A stretch of 13,609 nt of DNA from CAIOSQ01 sp041178225 (GCA_041178225.1 JBEGVV010000012.1:1-13609); one strand, 5' to 3'. Shown: positions 1 through 6,950, counted from the stretch's first letter. A program made the numbers and translations. The notes: a model not told the origin generated them from the letters alone.

Positions 1-1435
1 CACCGCCACCAGCCTCGCGGCCGCGCTGCGCGCGAGGCGAGTCTCGGCGGTCGAGCTTCTCGAGCTCTACCTGGCGCGGGTGAAGGCGCACAACCCGCGC
101 ATCAACGCGATCATCGAGCTCGCCGCCGCGCGCGCGCGGCGCAAGGCGCGCGCCGCCGACAAGGCCCTCGCCAAGGGCGCGCGCGGGCGGCCGCTGCTCG
201 GGGTCCCGATGACGATCAAGGAGAGCTTCGACGTCGCGGGCATGCGCACGACCTGGGGCGACCCCGTGCTGAGGGACAATGTCGCGCGGCGCGACGCGCT
301 GGCGGTGGAGCGGCTCGAGGCCGCCGGCGCCATCGTCTTCGGCAAGACCAACGTGCCGCTGATGCTCGCCGACTGGCAGAGCTTCAACGCGATCCACGGC
401 ACGACCAACAACCCCTGGGACCTCGCGCGCGGCCCCGGCGGGTCCTCGGGCGGCTCGGCGGCGGCACTGGCCGCGGGCCTCACCGGGCTGGAGGCCGGCT
501 CCGACATCGGCGCCTCGATCCGCAACCCCGCGCATTACTGCGGCGTCTACGGGCACAAGCCGACCTGGGGGATCGCCAGCCCGCGTGGCCATGCGCTGCC
601 CGGCAACGTCGCCCCGTCGGACATCTCAGCGATCGGCCCGATGGCGCGCGGCGCGGGCGACCTCGCCGTCGCGCTCGAGGCGATGGGAGGACCCGACGCG
701 GTCGACGGGCGCGGCTGGCGCCTCGCCCTGCCGCGCGAAAGCCGGCGCGAGCTGCGCGACTTCCGCGTCGCGGTGATGCTCGACGAGCGCAACGCCGAGG
801 TCGACGCCTCGGTGCAGGGCGAGATCGCAAGGCTCGCCGCCTTCCTGCGCCGGCGCGGCGCGAAGGTGAGCATGACCGCGCGGCCGGAGATCGACTTCGA
901 CGAGCTGATGCGCGTCTACATCGCGCTCCTGCGCGCCGCGACCTCCGCGCGGCTCACCGACGCGGCGCTGGCGCGGATGGTCGAGGAGGCGGGTCGGCTC
1001 CCGCCGGGCGACGAGAGCTACCGCGCGCGCATGCTGCGCGGGAACACGCTCTTCCATCGCGACTGGCTGCGCGCCAACGAGCAGCGCCATCGCATGCGCC
1101 TCGCCTGGGAGGCGTTCTTCGGGAAATGGGACGTCATGCTCTGCCCGACCGCGACGACCGCGGCCTTCCCGCACGACCAGGCGGGGGAGCGCTGGGAGCG
1201 CATGCTCGACGTCAATGGCGGCAGGCAGCCGGGCACCGAGCAGATGTTCTGGGCGGGCCTGGGCGGTGCCTTCTACCTTCCCGCCACGGTGGCGCCCGCG
1301 GGCCAGACCAGGGATGGCCTGCCCGTGGGCGTGCAGATCATGTCCGCGCAGTACCGCGACCACACGACGATCCGCTTCGCGCAGCTCCTCGAGCGCGAGT
1401 GGCGCGGCTTCGTCCCGCCGCCGGGCTTCGACTGA
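1..1435 (+). CDS. Amidase-signature (AS) family amidase, 5'-truncated by window edge
   Basis: This is a Ser-cisSer-Lys hydrolase that cleaves carboxamide or related C-N bonds in the cytoplasm; the substrate cannot be told from sequence. The open frame enters from the left edge (first complete codon at base 2). The first visible residues, TATSLAAALRARRVSAVELL, are the usual start of AS amidases, so only a few codons are missing and the internal GTG at 80 is not the true start. The catalytic residues are visible: Lys in VPMTIKE (codon 218-220), cis-Ser in the GGSSGGSAAA signature (443-445) and the nucleophile Ser in GSDIGASIRNPA (515-517). The last differs from the commoner DIGGS by a Gly-to-Ala change next to the nucleophile. 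No signal peptide is seen in the visible part. At least 477 residues are present, the normal length for the family. It is convergent with the next gene, so it is not in its operon. Family assignment is firm; substrate is unknown. Confidence 0.95.
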   Translation, partial: TATSLAAALRARRVSAVELLELYLARVKAHNPRINAIIELAAARARRKARAADKALAKGARGRPLLGVPMTIKESFDVAGMRTTWGDPVLRDNVARRDALAVERLEAAGAIVFGKTNVPLMLADWQSFNAIHGTTNNPWDLARGPGGSSGGSAAALAAGLTGLEAGSDIGASIRNPAHYCGVYGHKPTWGIASPRGHALPGNVAPSDISAIGPMARGAGDLAVALEAMGGPDAVDGRGWRLALPRESRRELRDFRVAVMLDERNAEVDASVQGEIARLAAFLRRRGAKVSMTARPEIDFDELMRVYIALLRAATSARLTDAALARMVEEAGRLPPGDESYRARMLRGNTLFHRDWLRANEQRHRMRLAWEAFFGKWDVMLCPTATTAAFPHDQAGERWERMLDVNGGRQPGTEQMFWAGLGGAFYLPATVAPAGQTRDGLPVGVQIMSAQYRDHTTIRFAQLLEREWRGFVPPPGFD

Positions 1436-1511
1436 GGCGGAGGAAGGCCGGGCCGCGCCTGGCCCTGGGCGGCGCGCCCTGCCATCCCGGCGGCCTCGTC
1501 GCGATCGGGCT
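1436..1511. terminator. Convergent intergenic stretch with GC stem-loops, possible bidirectional terminator
   Basis: This 76-base gap separates the stops of the amidase (+) and the helical protein gene (-). It holds two adjacent perfect inverted repeats: GGGCC/GGCCC (1450-1454 with 1461-1465, 6-nt loop) and GGGC/GCCC (1467-1470 with 1476-1479, 5-nt loop). Neither is followed by a T run on either strand, so an intrinsic terminator is only a possibility. Short GC stems also arise by chance at this base composition. Confidence 0.3.
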
Positions 1512-2132
1512 TCAGGCGCAGAGGCGACGCTCGACGTGGCGGCCCCAGCCCGCGATCTCCCCGGCATGGTCGCGCAGCCAGCGGCATGCCTCGACCTCGT
1601 GGTCAGCGACGTGGCCGGGCTTCTCCTCGCGCCAGCGCGCGAGGATGGCGAGGTTCTCCATGGCGAGGCCCCGGATCCCCGCCTCGTCGCCCGCGAGCAT
1701 GGCGGCCGCGACGAGGTCGTAGCCGATGTTGCGCGCCGTGGGATGGTCGCGGCGCGCGATCGCCTCGTCGCGCATCGCCAGGCGCTCCTCCCCGTCCACC
1801 ACCTGGCCGCCCGGGACCATGTAGTCGAAGAGGTGGCCGAGCCTCGACGCCCACTCGACGGGCATGCCCGCCTGGACGAAGGCGAAGCCGATGCCCTTGC
1901 CCGCAAGCCGCGCCATCGCGAACTGGACCCGCATCCACGCGGGGGGCTGGTCCTCGTCCCACATGCCGAAGAGCGCGCGCCGCCGCTCCTCGCCCAGCTC
2001 GTCGAGCACGAGGAGGCGGATGGCGGCGACGCCGGCGATCGCCGCCTCCATGTCATGCGCGCCGAGGATGGCGTTGGCGCGGTAGAGCACGCGGTAGAGG
2101 TCGGCCCTGGCGTCGATGGCATGGCTGTCCAT
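1512..2132 (-). CDS. Uncharacterised helical protein, second gene of a pair with a cysteine-peptidase-like protein
   Basis: I do not recognise this 206-residue protein. The ATG at 2132 is preceded by a good ribosome-binding site (AGGAAGAGGAGAGACGCA then ATG), which decides the start over longer in-frame extensions. The sequence is charged, rich in Ala, Arg and Glu, and looks almost entirely alpha-helical. There is no signal peptide or convincing membrane segment, so it is probably a soluble cytoplasmic protein. Landmarks: acidic-aromatic segment FGMWDEDQPPAWMRVQFA (55-72), a Gly-rich stretch GKGIGFAFVQAGMP (78-91), FDYMVPGGQVVDGEE (102-116), and a C-terminal half with HPTARNIGYDL (130-140) and a Trp-rich end (W185, W196). 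It follows the cysteine-peptidase-like gene by 74 nt on the same strand, which suggests a joint role such as substrate, inhibitor or partner. That is inference from order only. Confidence 0.8.
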   Translation of the reverse strand: MDSHAIDARADLYRVLYRANAILGAHDMEAAIAGVAAIRLLVLDELGEERRRALFGMWDEDQPPAWMRVQFAMARLAGKGIGFAFVQAGMPVEWASRLGHLFDYMVPGGQVVDGEERLAMRDEAIARRDHPTARNIGYDLVAAAMLAGDEAGIRGLAMENLAILARWREEKPGHVADHEVEACRWLRDHAGEIAGWGRHVERRLCA

Positions 2133-2165
2133 TGCGTCTCTCCTCTTCCTGGATGGATGGGGCAT

Positions 2166-2189
2166 CGCGCCGCCGGGGATGGCGGCGCG
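2166..2189 (-). other. Intercistronic 9-bp stem-loop
   Basis: CGCGCCGCC (2166-2174) and GGCGGCGCG (2181-2189) are perfect inverted repeats around a 6-nt loop. The element lies between the stop of the cysteine-peptidase-like gene (2207) and the start of the helical protein gene (2132). No T run follows, so it more likely stabilises or processes a shared mRNA than terminates it. It could reduce expression of the second gene. The stem is visible; the role is inference. Confidence 0.4.
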
Positions 2190-2206
2190 GCGCGGCGCCG
2201 GCGTGC

Positions 2207-2728
2207 TCAGAGTCCCCTCGCGTGGCCCGAGGGGACGACGCGGAAGATCCGCTTGGTGTGCTTGCCGGCGCGCGAGGCGACGAATTCGCGCGCATCGACG
2301 CAGCGCCCGGAGGCGGAATCGAGGATCCGGTCGCGGTGGAGCACGACGACATGCGAGCCGCAGATCCAGCCGCGCTGGTCGGGCTCCCCGAGGATCAGGC
2401 CCGGGTCGGCGGGGGTGTAGAAGCTCAGCGTGAAGAGGTCGTCGAGCCGCAGCAGCTCGTCGATGTAGTGCGAGATGCGGCGCGAATCGCTCGGGCAGTA
2501 GGCGAGCTTCATCCCGTGCGGCGCGAGGGCGCGCGACCAGGAAACCGGGTCCTGCGTATTCACCAGGTCCTGGAAATCCGCCTGGGTCGCGTCGGCGATC
2601 GCCGCGAGCGAGGCCGAGACGCAATGCGGGCCCTTCTGGCGCCGCGGCTTGAAATGCCGGTCGCGGAAGAAATGCTCCGCCGGGCCGGACCAGATGGTGG
2701 AATTGCTGTCCGCTGGCCTTGGATCCAT
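2207..2728 (-). CDS. Papain/C39-like cysteine peptidase-type protein (putative)
   Basis: This is a 173-residue protein with a candidate Cys-His-Asp catalytic arrangement. Cys36 sits in GPHCVSASLAAIADA, at the start of a helix as in papain-like folds. His126 is in ICGSHVVVLHRDRILDSA, a His at the head of a beta strand. Asp137 follows eleven residues later on the next strand. C39 and transglutaminase-like peptidases share this order and spacing style, but I cannot name a family and activity is unproven. There is no signal peptide, so it is probably cytoplasmic. Extra cysteines (78, 123, 143) are present. The ATG at 2728 has GGAGG six bases upstream; the frame stays open to a start at 2863, but that extension is Gly/Pro/Arg-rich low complexity without a ribosome-binding site. 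It is the first gene of a two-gene unit with the helical protein downstream. Confidence is high for the gene and moderate for the fold. Confidence 0.75.
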   Translation of the reverse strand: MDPRPADSNSTIWSGPAEHFFRDRHFKPRRQKGPHCVSASLAAIADATQADFQDLVNTQDPVSWSRALAPHGMKLAYCPSDSRRISHYIDELLRLDDLFTLSFYTPADPGLILGEPDQRGWICGSHVVVLHRDRILDSASGRCVDAREFVASRAGKHTKRIFRVVPSGHARGL

Positions 2729-3032
2729 GCTGCCTCCATTCCCTTGCCCTCCGGGCGCACGGGTCCGCGCGGCCATGCGCGGGCCTTGCGGCCCCCGCGC
2801 CGTGGACGCGGCTTTCCCTCCACCGCCGGACCCCAGGGTCCGCGGCGGCGAGGAAAATCCCATCGCTTCCAGAACGAGGAGAATATAACAGGATCGACGC
2901 CGAAAATCACGGACGAAATTCCCGTCGCGCGTCGTGATAATCGGAAATCCCTGTTATCGGGCCCGGGCGATCATTCCACGCCGGGAATGTTTCCCGGATC
3001 CGTTCGAAGGGAGCGACCGATGCCAGGCGGCG
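2729..3032 (-). promoter_or_regulatory. 304-base intergenic region: structured leader and possible promoter of the cysteine-peptidase-like gene
   Basis: No gene is supported here. Nearest the downstream gene are three consecutive inverted repeats: 2781-2794 (GGGCC/GGCCC), 2795-2811 (CCGCG/CGCGG) and 2823-2848 (GGACCC/GGGTCC continued by CCGCC/GGCGG past a 2-nt bulge). They would form a folded leader on the minus-strand transcript. Around 2870-2950 the base composition becomes clearly more AT-rich. The minus strand there carries TATATT (2887-2882), a 5-of-6 match to a -10 box, but no good -35 box is found 16-18 bases upstream. The far end, next to the NmrA-like gene's stop, holds the separate 2981-2997 stem-loop. 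The promoter call is weak. Confidence 0.3.
2972..2997 (-). terminator. Stem-loop downstream of NmrA-like gene, possible terminator
   Basis: CCGGGAATGTTTCCCGG (2981-2997) is a perfect 7-bp inverted repeat with a 3-nt loop, lying 35 nt past the stop of the NmrA-like gene on its strand. It overlaps a second, mutually exclusive repeat, CATTCC/GGAATG (2972-2977 with 2984-2989). No T run follows, so termination is plausible but not shown. Confidence 0.35.
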
Positions 3033-3923
3033 TCACGGCGCCGACGGCACGATCCTCTCGCCGTTGGCGTATCGGCCGTGGAAGCGGAACCAGTCCTCCG
3101 CCGAGAGCGCGTCGGGCAGGACCTGCCTGAAGGCCTCGGGCGTTCCGCGCGGGCCCTTCTCCACCTCGTAGTAGAGGAACATGTGGTGGAGGTCCTTCAG
3201 GAACAGGCGCCGCAGGAAGAGCGGCATGGCGAGCTTCGCCTTCACGGGCACGCCACTCGCGCGCGAGAGCGCCGCCGCGACCTGCGCCAGGTCTCCCTGC
3301 CAGCCGATCACGTCGAGCGAGCGGCCGAGCCAGTCCCGCGGGTTCCCCAGCTGGATCGCCGCCGCGCGTCCGATGTCGTAGGTCGCGCAGTACTTGCATT
3401 CCTGCAGGGTCAGGAACTTCACCACGCCCTTCCTGAGCGGGTTCCAGTTCGCGGCATCGTCGAGGTTCTCGAAGAAGGCGCAGGGCCGCAGGATCGAGAA
3501 CGGGACGCCCGAGCCCCGCAGGTCCTCCTCGAGGACGAGCTTGGCCTTCACGTGCCTGACATGGTCGTCGAAGAACTCCGCGTCGGCGACGCCCACGAAG
3601 ACGAGGTGGTCGACGCCTGCGGCCTTCGCGGCATCGATGGCGGCGCGGCCGTGGCGGACCTCCTCCTCCACGCTCGACCTGGCGGCGCCGAAGAAGTCCG
3701 TGATCACGAAGGCCTTGGTCGCGCCGCTGCGCGCGAAGGCCCGGTCGAGGTCCTCGCGCCGCGTGTAGTCGCAGGTGATCGGGCGGACCCCGCTCGCGGC
3801 GAGCGCCTCGCCCTTCGATCGCGTGGTCCCGTGCACCTCGAACCCGGCTTCCAGCAGGGCGCGGCAGGCGTTGCGCCCGACCTTCCCGGTCGCGTTGAGC
3901 ACGAGGATGCTTCCACCAGCCAT
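3033..3923 (-). CDS. NmrA-like / atypical short-chain NAD(P)-binding protein
   Basis: This is a 296-residue NmrA-type member of the atypical short-chain dehydrogenase family. It is either an NAD(P)H-dependent reductase of small molecules or a redox-sensing NAD(P) binder. The N-terminal Rossmann motif SILVLNATGKVG (5-16) has Asn10 where most relatives have Gly, while Gly13 and Gly16 of the GxxGxxG pattern remain. TTRS after the second strand supplies an Arg that usually favours NADP(H). Further family marks are the VDHLVFVG segment and the PFSILRPCAFFENL segment, which follows the region where classical reductases carry Tyr-Lys; that pair is not obvious here, as in NmrA itself. There is no signal peptide. 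The ATG at 3923 has GGAGG nine bases upstream (GGAGGTCCCCGAA). It is transcribed divergently from the LysR gene, a common regulator-target arrangement. The substrate is unknown. Confidence 0.9.
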   Translation of the reverse strand: MAGGSILVLNATGKVGRNACRALLEAGFEVHGTTRSKGEALAASGVRPITCDYTRREDLDRAFARSGATKAFVITDFFGAARSSVEEEVRHGRAAIDAAKAAGVDHLVFVGVADAEFFDDHVRHVKAKLVLEEDLRGSGVPFSILRPCAFFENLDDAANWNPLRKGVVKFLTLQECKYCATYDIGRAAAIQLGNPRDWLGRSLDVIGWQGDLAQVAAALSRASGVPVKAKLAMPLFLRRLFLKDLHHMFLYYEVEKGPRGTPEAFRQVLPDALSAEDWFRFHGRYANGERIVPSAP

Positions 3924-3959
3924 TTCGGGGACCTCCGGTCGGGACGGGAAAACCAGCGG

Positions 3960-3981
3960 CCATGCAGCCGCGATCGCATGG
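3960..3981. promoter_or_regulatory. Inverted repeat in LysR/NmrA divergent promoter region, candidate operator
   Basis: CCATGC (3960-3965) and GCATGG (3976-3981) form a perfect repeat with a 10-base spacer, 37 bases upstream of the NmrA-like start. LysR-type regulators commonly bind dyads of this size between divergent genes. The innermost T/A spacing here is not the textbook T-N11-A, so assignment to this regulator is tentative. Confidence 0.3.
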
Positions 3982-4021
3982 TGTGCGCGAGCCGTTCGCG
4001 GGATAAAGATGGACCGATGGG

Positions 4022-4047
4022 ATTGATTGATCCGCCAATGGCGCAAT
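4022..4047. promoter_or_regulatory. Nested ATTG/CAAT dyad immediately upstream of the LysR gene, candidate autoregulatory site
   Basis: Two tandem ATTG units (4022-4029) are mirrored by CAAT at 4036-4039 and 4044-4047. Overlapping them is the near-palindrome CGCCAATGGCG (4033-4043). The block is locally AT-richer than its surroundings and ends 6 bases before the LysR start codon, where bound protein could block the gene's own expression. It is a pattern observation only. Confidence 0.28.
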
Positions 4048-4052
4048 GAAAG

Positions 4053-4937
4053 ATGGACGCGTTCAGGAACATGCGCCTCTTCGTCGAGGTGGCCCGGACG
4101 AGCAGCTTCCGCCGCGCCGCCGAGGCGCTGGGCCTGCCGAGCTCGACCGTGTCGCGGCGCATCGCCGAGCTCGAGCGCATGGTCGGCCTGCCGCTCTTCA
4201 ACCGCACGACGCGGCGCGTCGAGCTGACCGAGGGCGGGCGACTCTACTTCGAGCGCTGCAAGCGCATCGTCGCGGAGGCCGAGCTCGCCCACCTGGAGCT
4301 CGGCAACCTGCAATCCCGGCCCAGCGGCGTGATCCGGGCCTCGATGCCCGTGGATTTCACGGTCATCCACCTGAGCGATGTCCTGGCCGAGTTCGCGCGC
4401 CTGCATCCGGGCATCGGCTTCGAGCTCGACCTGACGCCGAACCAGGCGGACCTCGTCGGGGACGGCGTCGACCTCGCGATCCGCATGGGGCCGCCAAGCG
4501 ACCAGAACCTGATCGCGCGGCCGATCGCGCGCCTCGCGACGATCCTGGTTGCATCGCCGGGCTATCTCGCGCGCCGCGGCGCGCCGGAGGTTCCCGGCGA
4601 CCTCGCCAGGCATGAGTGCCTGCGCATGAAGCATGCGCCCTGGACGCTCGTGCATCGCGACGGCCGCGCCGAGACGGTGGAGGTCGGTGGCCAGGTCGTC
4701 GCCAACAACCGGGGGCTGCTGCGGAACCTCGCGCTGCGCGACCTCGGCATCATCCAGTCGTCGGGGGAAGACACGCGCGACACCGGCCTGGTCCGCGTCC
4801 TGCGGGACTGGGCCCCTCCTCCCGTGCAGGCCTACGCGCTGACGACCACCCGCCTGCTGCCGGCCCGGGTGCGGGTCTTCCTCGACTTCCTCGTCGCGCG
4901 CCTGCAGCGGCCCCCGGCGTCGGACGCGCCGGGCTGA
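4053..4937 (+). CDS. LysR-type transcriptional regulator
   Basis: This 294-residue DNA-binding regulator has the usual LysR length. The N-terminal winged helix-turn-helix spans about residues 1-60: FVEVARTSSFRRAAEALG, then the recognition helix region LPSSTVSRRIAELE, then GLPLFNRTTRRVELTEGG. A linker helix (about 62-90) and a periplasmic-binding-protein-like effector domain (about 90-285) follow, with ASMPVDF, the GVDLAIRMG turn and ILVASPGYL, all typical. The start at 4053 fits the family (MDAFRNMRLFVEVA), although its ribosome-binding site is weak (AATGAAAG). The gene is divergent from the NmrA-like reductase with 129 bases between, so that gene is the likeliest target and autoregulation is probable. 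It converges on the end of the transport locus and is not near that locus's promoter. The effector is unknown. Confidence 0.95.
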   Translation: MDAFRNMRLFVEVARTSSFRRAAEALGLPSSTVSRRIAELERMVGLPLFNRTTRRVELTEGGRLYFERCKRIVAEAELAHLELGNLQSRPSGVIRASMPVDFTVIHLSDVLAEFARLHPGIGFELDLTPNQADLVGDGVDLAIRMGPPSDQNLIARPIARLATILVASPGYLARRGAPEVPGDLARHECLRMKHAPWTLVHRDGRAETVEVGGQVVANNRGLLRNLALRDLGIIQSSGEDTRDTGLVRVLRDWAPPPVQAYALTTTRLLPARVRVFLDFLVARLQRPPASDAPG

Positions 4938-4983
4938 CGCGCGCGACGGCGCGGGCCGCACCCGCGGGGGACGGGGCCGTGCG
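4938..4983. terminator. Convergent gap with a 6-bp stem-loop, possible shared terminator
   Basis: Between the LysR stop and the amidohydrolase stop, CGCGGG (4950-4955) and CCCGCG (4961-4966) form a stem with a 5-nt loop. No T run flanks it on either strand. It may serve both converging transcripts, but the evidence is weak at this GC content. Confidence 0.3.
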
Positions 4984-6105
4984 TCATGCCGCGCCGAGGC
5001 CGAACAGGCCGAGCGTGTTCTCGCGGAAGATGCGGCGGCGATCGGCGGGCGCGATGAAGTCGCAATTGTCCCAGACATAGGACAGGGACTGCCGGTAGGT
5101 GCAGTAGCGCCCCACGTTCGGCATGTCCGAGCCCCAGCAGAGCTGCGACGCGCCGAAGCGATCGTAGAGCTGGCGGACATGCCCGAGCGCGCGGGCGTAG
5201 GGATAGGGCATGCGGCCGCCCCAGGCGATCGGGTAGAGCACCTCGGAATAGACACGCCCGCCATCGAGCAGGCGGCAGATCTCCTCGGGGATGGAGAGGC
5301 GGTCGTCGGCGTCGCAGTAGATGCTGGTCGGCACGCCATGCACGAGGACATGGCGGATCCCGGGATGCCGCTCGACGATGCGCGCGAGGCGCTTCATCTC
5401 GTCGAGATACGTGCCCGCCGGCGACTTCGCCGAATGGACCCAGAACACCGGCAGCCCCAGCCTGGCCACCAGGCGCCAGAGCGGGTCGTAGAGCGGCTCG
5501 TCGGGGAAGTTCGCGTAGCCGTTGCCGCAGAACGCGGTCATCGTGAAGTAGAGCCCGCGCATGCCGAGCGTCGCGACCTCGCGCTCGAGCTTGGCGAGCT
5601 GCTCGTCGCGGTAGGAAAACGGCTCGTCGACCTGGGCGAGGCCGATGAACCTCCCCGGGAAGCGCGCGGAGGCCTCGGCGAAGTAGGCGGCGAGGTCGCC
5701 ATAGATGTGGTCGTTCTGCAGCACCACCGTGCGGATGCCGGAATAGTCCATGTCGACGACCATCGCGTCGGGAGGCGCGGACAGGTCGTGCATGTAGGGC
5801 GGCAGGAACTGGACGTACTGCGCCTCGCCGCGGTGTTCCCACTCGAAGCGGCCATTCCGTCCGACGCGGAAATTCGCGTCGAGCGCGCGGCCGGCCATCG
5901 AGGGATCGTCCGCCTTCCAGAGCGGGCGGTCCGTGACGATCGCGTGGTCGCTGGCGCGCCTGTAGGGCTGGTTGCCGTGGACATGCATCGCGCGCTGCTG
6001 GTGGCGCAGGTGCGTCGCCGCGTCCGGGAATCCGCAGGCCTCGCCCAGCGGCGGGAAGATGTGGCCGTGGCAGTCGATGATCTCGAAGTCGGGCGCGTCG
6101 GGCAT
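4984..6105 (-). CDS. ACMSD-type (amidohydrolase 2) metal-dependent hydrolase/decarboxylase
   Basis: This 373-residue TIM-barrel enzyme belongs to the amidohydrolase-2 group that includes ACMSD and related decarboxylases and hydrolases. The metal ligand pattern is complete: HxH at 13/15 in IIDCHGHIFPP, His224 in FWVHSAK, His256 in HVLVHG, and Asp327 in CWGSDMPN near the last strand. It is some 40 residues longer than typical ACMSD; the extra length lies between the first strand and VVDMDYSGI (116-124), with AMHVHGNQPYRRA and WEHRGEAQYVQFLPP. It therefore forms a subfamily whose reaction I cannot name. No signal peptide, so it is cytoplasmic. The start at 6105 is set by GAGGAA about nine bases upstream, and that site overlaps the TGA of the DppC-type permease gene. 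Translation is thus coupled to the transporter, and the substrate is probably derived from the imported compound. It is the last gene of the locus. Confidence 0.92.
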   Translation of the reverse strand: MPDAPDFEIIDCHGHIFPPLGEACGFPDAATHLRHQQRAMHVHGNQPYRRASDHAIVTDRPLWKADDPSMAGRALDANFRVGRNGRFEWEHRGEAQYVQFLPPYMHDLSAPPDAMVVDMDYSGIRTVVLQNDHIYGDLAAYFAEASARFPGRFIGLAQVDEPFSYRDEQLAKLEREVATLGMRGLYFTMTAFCGNGYANFPDEPLYDPLWRLVARLGLPVFWVHSAKSPAGTYLDEMKRLARIVERHPGIRHVLVHGVPTSIYCDADDRLSIPEEICRLLDGGRVYSEVLYPIAWGGRMPYPYARALGHVRQLYDRFGASQLCWGSDMPNVGRYCTYRQSLSYVWDNCDFIAPADRRRIFRENTLGLFGLGAA

Positions 6106-6116
6106 GGTTGCGTTCC

Positions 6117-6950
6117 TCAGTTGCGGGCTTTCGGGTCGAGGCGGTCGCGCAGTCCGTCGCCCAGCATGTTGAAGGCGAAGACCAGCAGCGTGATGGCGAG
6201 GCCGGGGACGAGCACGAGATGCGGGGCGACCTCGATGAACTCGCGCCCGGCGCCGAGCATGGTTCCCCATTCGGGCGCGGGGGGCTGCACGCCGAGGCCG
6301 AGGAAGCCCAGCGCCGCGCCGACCAGCACGGCCTGGCCCGCGAGCAGGCTCGTCTCGATCACGACGACGGTGAGCGCGTTCGGCAGCACGTGCCGCCGCA
6401 GGATGCGCGCGCGGCGCGTCCCCGCCGCGATCGAGGCGGCGATGAAGTCCTCGCCGCGGATCTCGAGCACGCGGCCGCGCACGAGCCGCGCGAGCGGCGG
6501 CACGAAGCTCGCGGTCGTCGCGATGACGAGCCCGGCGAGCCCGGCGCCGATGACGCTCGCCACCGCGATGGCGAGGATCAGGTTCGGGATGGTGAGCAGC
6601 AGGTCGACGAGGCCGGTGATCGCCGCGTCGACGCGGCCACCCGAGTAGCCTGCAAGCAGGCCGAGCGTCACGCCGACGACGCCGGCGATCGCGACCGAGA
6701 GCAGCGCCGCGGCGAGGGTGAAGCGCGTGCCGACGACCAGCCGCGAGAGCAGGTCGCGGCCGATCTGGTCGGTGCCGAGCCAGTGCTCCGCCGACGGGCG
6801 CTCGAGCACGGCGAGGAGGTCCTGCGCGTTGGGGTCCTGCGGCGCGATCCAGGGCGCGAGGACCGCGATCGCGGCATAGGCCGCGAGCAGCGTGCCGCCG
6901 ATCGCCAGCGGCAGGTTGCGCCGCCGCCCCTGGCGGGCCGGCTCAGCCAT
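6117..6950 (-). CDS. DppC/OppC-type ABC transporter permease
   Basis: This is the inner-membrane subunit of a peptide/nickel-family (family 5) ABC importer; it forms the translocation pore with the DppB-type protein. It has 277 residues: a cytoplasmic N-terminus, a first membrane helix (about 14-36, ending LAPWIAPQDPNAQD), the conserved HWLGTDQIGRDLLSRLVVGTR segment (56-76), then five further hydrophobic helices. The ATPase-contacting EAA loop is at 167-191 (EDFIAASIAAGTRR, then ILRRHVLPN). LGFLGLGVQPPAPEWGTML (214-232) is typical of DppC. The gene begins inside the end of the DppB-type gene: ATGGCTGA holds this start and the preceding stop, an 8-nt overlap implying translational coupling. 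No ATPase gene follows; the next gene is the amidohydrolase. Confidence 0.95.
   Translation of the reverse strand: MAEPARQGRRRNLPLAIGGTLLAAYAAIAVLAPWIAPQDPNAQDLLAVLERPSAEHWLGTDQIGRDLLSRLVVGTRFTLAAALLSVAIAGVVGVTLGLLAGYSGGRVDAAITGLVDLLLTIPNLILAIAVASVIGAGLAGLVIATTASFVPPLARLVRGRVLEIRGEDFIAASIAAGTRRARILRRHVLPNALTVVVIETSLLAGQAVLVGAALGFLGLGVQPPAPEWGTMLGAGREFIEVAPHLVLVPGLAITLLVFAFNMLGDGLRDRLDPKARN

Noticed and set aside
80..1435. GTG at 80 as the amidase start
   Set aside because: The frame is open to the left edge and the upstream residues match the conserved N-terminal helix of the family, so the gene begins outside the window.
2133..2624. Extension of the helical protein gene upstream to 2624, overlapping the cysteine-peptidase-like gene
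   Set aside because: The extra part reads as an out-of-frame shadow of the upstream gene, and a strong ribosome-binding site precedes the ATG at 2132.
2729..2863. Longer start at 2863 for the cysteine-peptidase-like gene
   Set aside because: The added residues are Gly/Pro/Arg-rich without a ribosome-binding site, whereas GGAGG stands six bases before the ATG at 2728.
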